Assembly: GCF_019802255.1 (NCBI RefSeq)
Contig: NZ_JAHYSS010000001.1
Location: forward strand, 705,333 to 769,332
Direction of reading: 5' to 3'
DNA length: 64,000 bases
Origin: Pedobacter polysacchareus
GTDB lineage: Bacteria; Bacteroidota; Bacteroidia; Sphingobacteriales; Sphingobacteriaceae
Below the pieces are notes generated by a model, which was given only the letters and a program-made list of their open reading frames with translations, did not search any database and was not told the DNA's origin. Positions 54,335 to 63,570 of the stretch are shown one piece after another. The position numbers and the translations under genes were made by a program. The number at the start of each line of letters is the position of its first letter. Within the stretch, counting starts at the first letter, position 1.

Positions 54335-55185
54335 ACAGTTATGCCTTCTTTTCTCAGGATGTAGTTGTAAATTCCGGTAATTGGTTTCTGGTAGATCTTT
54401 CCTACATGGATATGGTTCTTTAAACAGATTTCTCTCAGGATGTCCTGATAGTAAAAAGCAATGGAACCTACAAAATGGCAATTCAAGGTTTTGTAATTAT
54501 TGTATTCTTTGATGTTACTGTCTACAAATTCCTGAAAGCCAGCCCTTAAAATCTGCTGAATATAAGGATGATCGGTATGGTCAGCCATAAAACGGCTCAC
54601 CGATGCCAGATAGGTATTTGGAGAAGGCATCTGATACAATTGTGTCACTACCGTTTCCTTGTCGATCTGATAGGATTTAGCGAAAGCAGCAGAGAGTTCC
54701 GGAGGCATGGTCCCATAAAGGTAGCCAGTGATCATCTTGCGGCCGAAAAAGGTACCTGAACCTTCATCACCCAATACATAACCCAGTCCATGATGGCCGC
54801 TGTGTACGTTTTTGCCATCATAATAAGAGATATTAGAGCCTGTGCCCAGGATACAGGTCAACCCTTCCTGGTCACCACAAGTGGCATAGGCAGAACCGAT
54901 CAGGTCATGCTCCACAGAAACATAAGCCTGAGTGAAAAAAGAAGAAATTCCATTAGAAATCACTTCCACCTTATCAGGTGAAGAGCATCCAGCACCAAAA
55001 AAGTAAATTTCCTTTACCTGATCTGCATAAGCGGCAATTTCTTTCTTCTTGGAAAAAAGTTTAAATATGTCCTGCGCATTCAAAAAATAAGGGTTAATTC
55101 CTTGGGTGCTAAAGCTAATGGTTTCTTCCGGGGTGTATCCCATCCAATCGGTTTTAGAAGAACCGCTGTCTGCTACTAGTATCAT
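54331..55185 (-). CDS. BadF/BadG-type N-acetylglucosamine kinase-like protein
   Basis: This 284-residue member of the ASKHA ATPase superfamily has the phosphate-1 loop MILVADSGSSKTDW at the start, phosphate-2 CILGTGSNISYYDG at about 110-123 and GLGYVLGDEGSGTFFGRKMI at about 133-152. Eukaryotic NAGK and bacterial BadF-like sugar kinases share this layout, so phosphorylation of N-acetylglucosamine or a related amino sugar is likely, probably for cell-wall or amino-sugar salvage. There is no linked transporter. It lies 18 nt after the TolC-like gene on the same strand and may be cotranscribed with the efflux operon. Confidence 0.82.
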   Translation of the reverse strand: MILVADSGSSKTDWMGYTPEETISFSTQGINPYFLNAQDIFKLFSKKKEIAAYADQVKEIYFFGAGCSSPDKVEVISNGISSFFTQAYVSVEHDLIGSAYATCGDQEGLTCILGTGSNISYYDGKNVHSGHHGLGYVLGDEGSGTFFGRKMITGYLYGTMPPELSAAFAKSYQIDKETVVTQLYQMPSPNTYLASVSRFMADHTDHPYIQQILRAGFQEFVDSNIKEYNNYKTLNCHFVGSIAFYYQDILREICLKNHIHVGKIYQKPITGIYNYILRKEGITV

Positions 55186-55203
55186 TCGCTAAAAATAACA
55201 ATC

Positions 55204-56541
55204 TTATTGAATATTTAACGTTCCACTGATTTCTTTTAAGCTGATTTCTGTCAATTTTGCCTGATATTGGGCATCTAAATATCGGGTAATGGCCGTTATA
55301 GAATTTTTTTGTGCCTCTCTAAGCTCCAATGGAGCGATACTGCCCAGTCGGTATTTCTCAAGTGTAATGTCCAGATTTTGTTTAGCGATGTCCAGATTGT
55401 GCTGTTCCACTTTCAGTAAGTCCAGATTGGTTTGATAATTCTGAAAAGCAGTCAGTAGCTGTGCATTCAGATCCAGTCTGGTTTTCTCCAGGTTCAGCTC
55501 CGAAGAATTGATCTCTATTTTCGCATTGCGCTCATTCTGGCGCTGTAAAAACCCATTAAAAAGATTCAGACTGGCCGTTACGCCATAAGTGAAACCCCTT
55601 GCGCGAAACTTCTGGTTAAATCCCGTCGGACTCGTGCTATTCGAAAACTCATAACCACTATTCAAACCAATGGTAGGGTAGCGCTGTCCTTTTACCTGTT
55701 TTAAAGCCAGCTCGGCAATCTTTTTATTGATAAAAGCCGCCTGTAATGTCGGACTCAACTGTTCCGTTAAACCGGCCAGCTCCGCATAGTTCAGGTTTTG
55801 TGCTATACTGATATTTTCATCTACCTCAAAAACCAGGTTAAGATCCCGGGCCATCACCTGATTTAAAGTCACCATGCTATTTTTCAACAGGTTTTTCTGC
55901 TGCAGATACGCAGATGTGTCTGCATTATAATCTACAGTTGCAGCCAGTACATCCAGTTTTGATCCCCTGCCAATGGCCAGTTTGTTTTGTGCAATGGTTA
56001 AGCGCATCTTAGAAATATCTAATGACGTATCCGCGGCCATCACCAATTGCTGCTGTCTGGCAATGGCATAATAGCCACTGATCACATCGGCAACGGTAGT
56101 CAGGATGGTGCCTTTTGCAGTCACCTCTCCCAATTTCTGTAATTCTTTCAAACGGTCGTAATTCGCAAACATCTGGAAGCCATCAAAAACCGTCCAGCCC
56201 AGCGAAGCGCCGTAATTCTGGTTGGTACTCCTTACGCCATCCGATTTTTTCTCTACGCCCGTTGCTGCGGTTTGCACCGTATTCTGTTTGCTGCCACCCT
56301 TGCTGTAATCAGCGGTCAGCTGTGGCAACATGCCTGCATTTCCAGGATTCACATTGTTTTTCGCAATGCGGATGTCATTGTTCACGAGCTTAATGTCGTA
56401 ATTGTTCTTTAATGCAATGCTGATGGCCTCTTCCAGACTCAGTTTTTGCTGTGCAAAACCAGTACTGCCCAGTAGCAACAGGGCAATGCTGAACAAGAGG
56501 TTTTTGCTTTTTAGAAGCTGATAGCTTGGAAACTGGATCAT
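55204..56541 (-). CDS. TolC-family outer-membrane efflux channel
   Basis: This 445-residue protein has a signal peptide (to about STGFAQQ) followed by the doubled OEP motif LSLEEAISIALKNNYDIKL. A second repeat half holds LRLTIAQNKLAIGRGS-type helices and LEKTRLDLNAQLLTAFQNYQTN. It would form the trimeric outer-membrane exit duct of the RND pump encoded directly before it, with a 4-nt ATGA overlap. The substrate is unknown. Confidence 0.92.
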   Translation of the reverse strand: MIQFPSYQLLKSKNLLFSIALLLLGSTGFAQQKLSLEEAISIALKNNYDIKLVNNDIRIAKNNVNPGNAGMLPQLTADYSKGGSKQNTVQTAATGVEKKSDGVRSTNQNYGASLGWTVFDGFQMFANYDRLKELQKLGEVTAKGTILTTVADVISGYYAIARQQQLVMAADTSLDISKMRLTIAQNKLAIGRGSKLDVLAATVDYNADTSAYLQQKNLLKNSMVTLNQVMARDLNLVFEVDENISIAQNLNYAELAGLTEQLSPTLQAAFINKKIAELALKQVKGQRYPTIGLNSGYEFSNSTSPTGFNQKFRARGFTYGVTASLNLFNGFLQRQNERNAKIEINSSELNLEKTRLDLNAQLLTAFQNYQTNLDLLKVEQHNLDIAKQNLDITLEKYRLGSIAPLELREAQKNSITAITRYLDAQYQAKLTEISLKEISGTLNIQ

Positions 56542-59500
56542 GATTTCTTATCGTTTTTTTCTGACGCTTCTTCTGCCAATGCGGCTTTCAGCGAAAGTTC
56601 TAATTCTGTATTTGCTTTGTGTTCCTTTGACCAGTAGGAATAAATAGCCGGGATCACAAATAAGGTCAGGATCAAGGCGAACATGGTTCCCCCAACGATC
56701 ACAATTCCCATTCCCATCCTGCTTTTTGCAGCAGCACCTAAGGCCATTGCAATTGGCAATGCCCCGATGGCAATCGCCAGACTGGTCATTAAAATAGGCC
56801 TTAACCTGGAAACGGAAGCTTCCCGGATGGCATCATGCACGCTTTTACCGGTTTCTTTCAGCTGGTTGGCAAACTCCACGATCAGGATCCCGTTTTTGGT
56901 CACCAGACCGATGAGCATAATCGTCCCAATCTGACTAAAGATATTCCAGCTTTGCCCGAAAAGCCAGAGCGATAAAAATGCACCGGCAACGGCCATTGGT
57001 ACGGTTAAGATGATGATGACCGGATCAATAAAGCTTTCAAACTGTGCGGATAAAATCAGGTACACCAACAATAGTGCTAGGCCAAAGGCAAACATGGTAT
57101 TGGAAGAACTTTCCTTGAAATCCCTGGATTCCCCACCAAGGTCTGTAGAGAAAGATTCGTCGAGTATTTTCTCAGAAATCCGGTCCATGGCTGCGATTCC
57201 TTCGCCAATACTTTTACCTGGAGCCAAACCTGCGGAAACAGTAGCCGAGATGAAACGGTTATTTCTATACAGTTGCGGCGGACTGCTTTTTTCAATTGCC
57301 GTCACCAGGTTGTCAATCTGGATCAGCTCGCCCTTGTCATTTCTGACATATACTGAACTTAAATCCAAAGGATCTTTACGATCGTTCATCTCAAACTGCC
57401 CGATCACCTGATATTGCTTGCCGTTCATGAAGAAATAAGAGAAACGCTGTCCGCTTAATCCCAATTGCAGGGCAAGGCCAATGTCAGAAACCGATACCCC
57501 CAGATTTCTCGCCTTATCCCGGTCGATGGTCAGATCAATCTCCGGTTTATTAAATTTCAGGTCTACATCGGAGGTCGTAAAAGTCGGATCTTTAGCTACT
57601 TCATCCATAAACAAAGGCATTTTTTCACGAAGCTTTTCAAAGTTTTGTGCCTGAATGATATAGTTCACAGGCAATCCACCGCGTCGGCCCACAGAAATGG
57701 TAGGCTGCTGGGTAACAACAACTTTTCCTTCCGTATAACCCCTGGTAATTTTGGTCAGCTTGGCTGCAATCTCGTCCTGCGTCCTGCCACGATCACCCGG
57801 ATCACTTAAGCCCATCCGGATGAAACCACTATTCGTAGATCCCGAACCCCCAAATCCTGGAGCGGTGATGGTAATATTTACCTTTTTTTCCGGAATAGAA
57901 TCATTGATCATCTGCTGAATTTTCATCATAAAACGATCCGTGTATTCAAAAGAAGATCCCTCAGGTGTAGTGACCCTCATATTGATGGCACTTCTATCGT
58001 CATAAGGTGCTGTTTCTTTAGGTAATAACTGCCAGAAAAGCCCAATAACAGTCACGCAGACTACAATAATCGGAATAGCCAGCCATTTTTTATCCAGGAA
58101 TTTATTCAGATTTTCCGCATAACTTTCATTCAGCCTCACAAAATAAGGCTCGGTCATGTTGTAAAACTTCGATTTCTTATGCCCGGTTGATTTCATCAGG
58201 TAGGCATTCAGCATCGGTGTTAAAGTTAAAGATACGAATGCCGAGATGAGGACCGCGGCACCGATCACGATCCCGAACTCCCGAAAGAGCCGGCCCACAA
58301 ATCCTTCTAAAAATATCACCGGTAAGAATACCGCGGCCAGCGTGACCGATATCGAAATCACCGCAAAGAAAATCTCATTGGAACCTTTAATAGCCGCTTC
58401 GAAAGGAGAATACCCTTCCTCGACTTTCTTGAAAATATTTTCTGTGACCACAATCCCGTCATCCACCACCAGACCAGTAGCCAGTACAATCGCCAGGAGC
58501 GACAATACGTTGATCGAGAAGCCGAAAATGTACATGATGAAGAAGGTGAACACCAAGGATACCGGGATGTCAATTAATGGACGAATGGCAATGGCCCAAT
58601 CCCTAAAGAACAGGTAAATGATAAGGATCACCAGGACCAGCGACAGCATAATGGTTTCTGCAACCTCGGTCACCGACATCTTGATGAACTTCGTATTGTC
58701 TAAAGAGATATTTAGCTTAATATCTTCTGGGATGTCCTTTTTTAACTGCTCAAATCTTTTGTCGAATTCCTTGGAAATCTCCAGGTAATTGGCCCCTGGC
58801 TGTGGGATCAGGCCCACTGCAACCATTGGTTTTCCCGATTCCCTTAAAATAGTTTCTTCATTTTCTGAACCTAAAGCAGCATAGCCGATGTCCTTCAGAC
58901 GCACCACCTGATCTCCGTCGTTTTTCAGGATCAGGTTGTTGAACTCGTCTTCATTGGTCAGTTTACCCAATGTTTTTACAATCAACTCCGTATTGGCTCC
59001 GGTAATCTTTCCGGAAGGCAGCTCTACGTTTTCATTGTTCAGGGCAGTTACAATATCTTGTGTGGTTAAGCCATAAGCCGCCAGTTTATCCGGAGAAATC
59101 CGGATGCGCATGGCATATTTCCGCTGTCCCTGGATTTGTACACTGCTGACACCAGTAATGGTTTGCAAACGATCCGCAATCACGTTTTCTGCATAATCAC
59201 TCAGCTCCATGACATTCCTTTTATCACTTTGAATGGTCATGGTGATGATGGCATCAGAGTTGGCATCCGCTTTACTCACTACCGGATTCCCATCAATGTC
59301 TTTCGGTAAACTCCTTGCCGCCTGGGAAACTTTATCCCTTACGTCATTCGCCGCGTCATCAATGTCTTTGTTCAGGTTAAATTCTATGGTAATGTTACTG
59401 CTTCCCTGATTACTGGAAGAGGAAATGTTCCTGATCCCGTCAATTCCGTTGATGGATTTTTCCAGCGGTTCTGTAATCTGTGACTCAATAATGTCTGAAT

Positions 59501-59663
59501 TCGCTCCAGGATAGGAAGTTCTTACCGAAACTACGGTAGGATCAATGTTCGGGTATTCCCGGACACCCAGAAAATTATAGCCGATCACCCCAAAAAGGAG
59601 GATCATGAGGTTCATAACGATGGCCAGAACGGGCCTCTTTATACTGGTGGTTGAAATACTCAT
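56538..59663 (-). CDS. RND efflux pump inner-membrane transporter (HAE1/AcrB type)
   Basis: This 1,041-residue proton-driven exporter has a first helix after SIKRPVLAIVMNLMILLFGV, porter-domain stretches, and the TM4 proton-relay motif GLVVDDGIVVTENI with the conserved Asp pair. In the second half are SAQFESFIDPVIIILTVPMA, GLVTKNGILIVEFANQLKE and the closing membrane helices. This matches AcrB/MexB-type hydrophobe and amphiphile exporters rather than heavy-metal pumps. It sits between the adaptor gene (9 nt) and the outer-membrane channel gene. Confidence 0.95.
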   Translation of the reverse strand: MSISTTSIKRPVLAIVMNLMILLFGVIGYNFLGVREYPNIDPTVVSVRTSYPGANSDIIESQITEPLEKSINGIDGIRNISSSSNQGSSNITIEFNLNKDIDDAANDVRDKVSQAARSLPKDIDGNPVVSKADANSDAIITMTIQSDKRNVMELSDYAENVIADRLQTITGVSSVQIQGQRKYAMRIRISPDKLAAYGLTTQDIVTALNNENVELPSGKITGANTELIVKTLGKLTNEDEFNNLILKNDGDQVVRLKDIGYAALGSENEETILRESGKPMVAVGLIPQPGANYLEISKEFDKRFEQLKKDIPEDIKLNISLDNTKFIKMSVTEVAETIMLSLVLVILIIYLFFRDWAIAIRPLIDIPVSLVFTFFIMYIFGFSINVLSLLAIVLATGLVVDDGIVVTENIFKKVEEGYSPFEAAIKGSNEIFFAVISISVTLAAVFLPVIFLEGFVGRLFREFGIVIGAAVLISAFVSLTLTPMLNAYLMKSTGHKKSKFYNMTEPYFVRLNESYAENLNKFLDKKWLAIPIIVVCVTVIGLFWQLLPKETAPYDDRSAINMRVTTPEGSSFEYTDRFMMKIQQMINDSIPEKKVNITITAPGFGGSGSTNSGFIRMGLSDPGDRGRTQDEIAAKLTKITRGYTEGKVVVTQQPTISVGRRGGLPVNYIIQAQNFEKLREKMPLFMDEVAKDPTFTTSDVDLKFNKPEIDLTIDRDKARNLGVSVSDIGLALQLGLSGQRFSYFFMNGKQYQVIGQFEMNDRKDPLDLSSVYVRNDKGELIQIDNLVTAIEKSSPPQLYRNNRFISATVSAGLAPGKSIGEGIAAMDRISEKILDESFSTDLGGESRDFKESSSNTMFAFGLALLLVYLILSAQFESFIDPVIIILTVPMAVAGAFLSLWLFGQSWNIFSQIGTIMLIGLVTKNGILIVEFANQLKETGKSVHDAIREASVSRLRPILMTSLAIAIGALPIAMALGAAAKSRMGMGIVIVGGTMFALILTLFVIPAIYSYWSKEHKANTELELSLKAALAEEASEKNDKKS

Positions 59664-59672
59664 AAATAAAAC

Positions 59673-60749
59673 TTAATTTTTAACCACAGTTACTTTCACA
59701 GGAGCATCCTGCTTTAAGGCCATTGCACCAGTAGTGAGCACGGTATCACCTACTTTTAATCCCGAAGTGATGACAATATTTTCCGCAGTACGCGTTCCTG
59801 CTTCTACAGGAATCTGCTGTGCTTTTCCATTTTTGCTGATGAAGACTGTTTTTCCTTTTAAGACCGGAATGATGGCTTCATTTGGAATGAGGATCGCATC
59901 TTTTGTTGTGCTCAGTGCCAGTTTGATTTTTGCAAAAGAACCCGGGCGAAGTTCCTGATCGGGATTGGGAACCAATGCCCTGATCTGTAAAGTTCTGGTG
60001 GCAGTATTGATGCCCGGCTCAATCGCATATACCCTTCCCGTAAATGTTTTCGGATAACCATCAGTGGTAAATGAAATATCGACACCTGATTTAATCTGTC
60101 CGATGTATTTTTCCGGAACAGAGAAGCTAAGTTTTAAGGGGTTGATGCTGGATAAATTGGCGATCACCATCGTAGGGGTTAAATAAACGCCTTCAGAGAT
60201 AGAACGCAAGCCTATTTTTCCATTAAATGGGGCATAAATGGCAGTTTTTGCCAGTTGTGCACGCACCAGCTGTACCTGTGCTTTTAAAGATTGCAGGTTG
60301 GCCAATGAGGTGTCATATTCTTCCTGACTAATGGCACCTTTCTCCAATAGCTGTTTAGAGCGGTTTTCATTGGTTGCACTCAAACTTTGTTTGGTCAGTG
60401 CATCCTGTAATTGTGCCTGTATGTCGCGGTCGTTGATTTTTACCAGCAAACTGCCTTTGGTTACATTAGCGCCTTCTTTGAAATTAATTTTGGTCACCAA
60501 TCCTGATACCTCCGAACGCAGGTCTACAGTTTCATTGGCTTCCAGTGTTCCGGTGATGTCTATATTGCTGTCAAAATCACCCGTAGAAACGACCATTCCA
60601 TTCACTTGTAAACCCTTTGCCGGAGCTCCCTTGCCTTTTGACATGCCGGGGCCGTCGCCGGCAATTTTTTTATTCGCTGAAATCCGATAGTAAACTAAAT
60701 AGGCGATGCCTAGAGCGATGAGGGTATAGATAATGTACCTTAGTTTCAT
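59673..60749 (-). CDS. RND efflux periplasmic adaptor (membrane fusion protein)
   Basis: This 358-residue protein starts at the ATG at 60749 because a TATTTTTG promoter box lies just upstream, and the first residues MKLRYIIYTLIALGIAYLVYY then form the membrane anchor. The lipoyl/barrel-sandwich half begins IDITGTLEANETVDLRSEVSG. A coiled-coil hairpin holds SKQLLEKGAISQEEYDTSLANL, and the second lipoyl half and beta-barrel run GKIGLRSISEGVYLTPTM onward. No lipobox is present. It joins the RND transporter to the TolC-like duct and heads this operon. Confidence 0.93.
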   Translation of the reverse strand: MKLRYIIYTLIALGIAYLVYYRISANKKIAGDGPGMSKGKGAPAKGLQVNGMVVSTGDFDSNIDITGTLEANETVDLRSEVSGLVTKINFKEGANVTKGSLLVKINDRDIQAQLQDALTKQSLSATNENRSKQLLEKGAISQEEYDTSLANLQSLKAQVQLVRAQLAKTAIYAPFNGKIGLRSISEGVYLTPTMVIANLSSINPLKLSFSVPEKYIGQIKSGVDISFTTDGYPKTFTGRVYAIEPGINTATRTLQIRALVPNPDQELRPGSFAKIKLALSTTKDAILIPNEAIIPVLKGKTVFISKNGKAQQIPVEAGTRTAENIVITSGLKVGDTVLTTGAMALKQDAPVKVTVVKN

Positions 60750-60780
60750 ATTTGTGTGGGGTGTGGGGTAATGTAACAAG

Positions 60781-60788
60781 CAAAAATA
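60781..60788 (-). promoter_or_regulatory. candidate -7 box for the RND efflux operon
   Basis: On the minus strand this reads TATTTTTG, matching TAnnTTTG, 31 nt before the ATG at 60749. No obvious operator was found in the 195-bp divergent region shared with the M61 gene. Confidence 0.4.
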
Positions 60789-60872
60789 TTTATTTAAACC
60801 ACCCCTAATAGCTTGTATTAAGTATGTTACAGCTTAATTACCATTTTAAAGGCAAGCAAAAAGGATAAGTTA

Positions 60873-60880
60873 TAAATTTG
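60873..60880 (+). promoter_or_regulatory. candidate -7 box for the M61 protease gene
   Basis: TAAATTTG matches TAnnTTTG and would give a leader of about 150 nt before the ATG at 61035. Confidence 0.3.
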
Positions 60881-61034
60881 CGAAACAGTAGGACGCTGGA
60901 AAAGGCAGATGGTTTAGCGCAATTTAGATAGTTTAATATAATAATTGTGTGACAAAAGAAAAAGACCAGGTAAGCTCATGATAGCGCCTGTAAAAAGGTC
61001 TGGGGAAATATTAAAATCAGCAGGAAACAAATCA

Positions 61035-62825
61035 ATGAAAAAAACAGTAACAGGATTAGTATTATTACTATCATTAGGTATGACCGCAAAATCGCAGGTG
61101 AAAGTAGATTTCGAGGTGAGCTTTATAGAGCCACAAGCCCATTATGTGGAAATGGAAATGAACATTTCCGGACTAACAAAAGACTATGTAGATGTGAAGA
61201 TGCCAGTTTGGGCACCAGGTTCGTACCTGATTCGTGAGTTTGAGAAAAGTGTAGAAGATTTTACGGCTACGGCGAACGGCAAACCGGCAAAATTTGAGAA
61301 AGTAAGAAAAAATGCCTGGAGAGTCTATTCAGCGAAAGCGAAAAACGTAAAAATTAAATATAGAGTGTATGCCTTTGAAGTTTCTGTGCGTACTTCTTTC
61401 ATAGACGACCGCCATGCTTTCCTATCGAGCACGGGCATATTTATGTATCCTGATGGGATGCTGAACCTGCCAAGTACAGTAAAAGTAATTCCTTTTAAAG
61501 GATGGACGCAGGTGTCTACGGGCTTAGAGCCGGTACCAGGAAAAGCATTCACCTATACCGCAGCAGATTTTGATATTTTATTCGATAGCCCGATAGAAGT
61601 GGGAAATCAGGATATCTTCGAATTTGAAGCCTCCGGTGTAAAACATACGGTAGCCATGTTTGGTGGTGGTAACTACGATAAAGAGCGTTTAAAAGTAGAT
61701 ATGGCGAAAGTTGTGGAGCAGGGAACTGCTATTTATGGCGAAAACCCGAACAAACACTACACCTTTATCGTACACAATTTTTCTAGAGGCGGCGGCGGTT
61801 TAGAGCACTTAAACTCTACAGTACTTGGTGCTTCCCGCGATGCTTACAATACACCAGAAGGTTATTTAGGCTTCATGAACCTGGTCGCTCATGAATATTA
61901 CCATTTATGGAATGTGAAAAGGATGCGCCCGATCGCTTTAGGCCCATTTGATTACGACAATGAGAATTATACCACTAACTTATGGGTGTCAGAAGGTTTT
62001 ACTTCTTACTATGAGAACAAACTGGTATTGCGTGCAGGTTTTATAAATCAGCAGGAATTTGTAGATGGATTGGTTACCGCAGTAGCCAATGTATCCAATA
62101 CTCCGGGTGCTAAAGTACAGTCTGCAGCAGAATCTAGTTATGATGCCTGGATCAAAGGATACAGACCAAATGAAAACTCTAACAACACTGGCGTTTCTTA
62201 TTACAGCAAAGGTGAAGTAGTAGGTCTGTTGATGGACATCGAAATTGCAAATGCAACAAAAGGAAAGAAAAGTCTGGATGATGTGATGAAAGCGATGTAC
62301 CTGCAAGGGAAAAAACTAAACAGAGGATATACGGATGCCGAATTTAAGGCGATGGTTGAAAAAATCAGCGGAAAGGATTTTACTGATTTCTGGGCTAAAT
62401 ATGTGACCGGTACACATCCATTGGAGTATGATAAATACTTAGGATATGCAGGTATCAAGATCAAAAATGAAAACGAAGGAAAACAAATCCCTTATATTGG
62501 CGTAGCCGCAAAGAAAACTGAAGGAAGAATCTTTATTTCTGCGGTATCGAGAAATTCGGCTGCATGGGTAGATGGTCTGAATGTAAATGATGAGCTGATC
62601 AGCATAAACGGTGTTCCGGTAACCGCAGTAGTGTTAGATCGTATGCCGGAGATTGCCAACAGCAAAGTAGGTGAGGTCATTACGGTGAAAATAGCAAGAG
62701 ATGGTTTGGAAAGAGATTTCAAGGTAACGCTGAAAGCGAATCCGAACTTAAAACTGGTAGCGGAAATGGATCCGAATGCTACAGCAGCAGCAGTTGCAGT
62801 ACGTAAAGGCTGGATGGGTATTTAA
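61035..62825 (+). CDS. M61 family metallopeptidase with PDZ domain
   Basis: This 596-residue exported protease starts at the ATG at 61035, which gives the signal peptide MKKTVTGLVLLLSLGMTAKS; a frame open from 60945 would add 30 basic residues before it. An N-terminal beta-domain is followed by the zinc site HEYYHLWNVKRMRP (about residue 285) and a glutamate in WVSEGFTSYYENKLV. A C-terminal PDZ domain carries YIGVAAKKTEGRIFI and WVDGLNVNDELISING. The family includes glycyl aminopeptidase. It probably acts in the periplasm. A very long palindromic terminator follows. Confidence 0.93.
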   Translation: MKKTVTGLVLLLSLGMTAKSQVKVDFEVSFIEPQAHYVEMEMNISGLTKDYVDVKMPVWAPGSYLIREFEKSVEDFTATANGKPAKFEKVRKNAWRVYSAKAKNVKIKYRVYAFEVSVRTSFIDDRHAFLSSTGIFMYPDGMLNLPSTVKVIPFKGWTQVSTGLEPVPGKAFTYTAADFDILFDSPIEVGNQDIFEFEASGVKHTVAMFGGGNYDKERLKVDMAKVVEQGTAIYGENPNKHYTFIVHNFSRGGGGLEHLNSTVLGASRDAYNTPEGYLGFMNLVAHEYYHLWNVKRMRPIALGPFDYDNENYTTNLWVSEGFTSYYENKLVLRAGFINQQEFVDGLVTAVANVSNTPGAKVQSAAESSYDAWIKGYRPNENSNNTGVSYYSKGEVVGLLMDIEIANATKGKKSLDDVMKAMYLQGKKLNRGYTDAEFKAMVEKISGKDFTDFWAKYVTGTHPLEYDKYLGYAGIKIKNENEGKQIPYIGVAAKKTEGRIFISAVSRNSAAWVDGLNVNDELISINGVPVTAVVLDRMPEIANSKVGEVITVKIARDGLERDFKVTLKANPNLKLVAEMDPNATAAAVAVRKGWMGI

Positions 62826-62841
62826 TCCGGGAAGGTCCCCT

Positions 62842-62893
62842 AAAAGAAAAGGGTTGATCTGCATGAATTCATGCAGATCAACCCTTTTCTTTT
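62842..62893. terminator. 52-nt perfect palindrome, bidirectional terminator
   Basis: The sequence from 62842 to 62893 is a perfect inverted repeat with no spacer, centred on GAATTC at 62865-62870. A-rich and T-rich ends give a T-run to transcripts from either side. It lies 16 nt after the M61 stop and 18 nt from the stop of the opposing gene. Confidence 0.88.
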
Positions 62894-62911
62894 TATTCGT
62901 TTTTTACGAAA

Positions 62912-63391
62912 CTAGAACGTGAAACGGATAGATAGTCCTACGCCAGAAGCGTCGAAATCTGTCTCAGGAACCAATCCGATTGCTGGTTTCCAGTCTAAAG
63001 AAAGGTTGATTGGCGCATCAGCAAATTTGTAATCCAAACCTAAAACACCGTCTAAACCTAAATAAAGATCGCTGCCATTGTGTGGTTTGTATTTAACAGA
63101 TCCTACTGTACCACCAATACCATAATACCAGTTTAAACCAGCAGCATTGCTGATTGGGTTGTAGATTTCATATAAACCAGTTACACGGAAATAGTTCGTG
63201 TGATCAGTAGATCTAAAGTTGGCAATTAAATCTATCATTTTGTTTCCACCCAATGTTGTTTTGAAAGTTACACCATTCGCGGCACCAAAGCGACCACCGA
63301 TAGCGTTCTTGTAACTTTGCGCGTTTGAAGTAGATTGGAATGCAAACGTAGCAATCACTGATAGACAAATAATAGTAAGTAATTTCTTCAT
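62912..63391 (-). CDS. small outer-membrane beta-barrel protein
   Basis: This 159-residue protein has a signal peptide ending at STSNAQ. About eight amphipathic strands follow, and the C-terminal sequence VGLSIRFTF ends in Phe, typical for outer-membrane barrels recognised by BAM. Glycine-rich turns such as AIGGRFGAANGVTFKTTLG support a small eight-stranded barrel of the OmpX/porin-family type. The function is unknown. The gene is monocistronic between a shared terminator and 179 bp with no gene. Confidence 0.8.
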   Translation of the reverse strand: MKKLLTIICLSVIATFAFQSTSNAQSYKNAIGGRFGAANGVTFKTTLGGNKMIDLIANFRSTDHTNYFRVTGLYEIYNPISNAAGLNWYYGIGGTVGSVKYKPHNGSDLYLGLDGVLGLDYKFADAPINLSLDWKPAIGLVPETDFDASGVGLSIRFTF

Positions 63392-63570
63392 AATTGTGTT
63401 TTTATTTAAATTTTATAGCTGATTCGTGTCATAACAACTATTGTGCCGTGTTCCATTTTGTTTGCTATTTTTGTAACATTTTAATAGTAATTTGATGCTT
63501 TTTCCAAATTTAGACTGGATTTGAATTGGATTTGAGCTTCACCTCAGCCCGCTCTTCACCAGGTTCAGCG

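Noticed and set aside
56683..58617. Several plus-strand frames of 80-133 codons opposite the RND transporter
   Set aside because: They are antisense to a full-length, motif-complete RND gene and have no features of their own.
60945..61034. Longer start for the M61 protease at 60945
   Set aside because: It would put 30 basic residues before an otherwise normal signal peptide starting at 61035.
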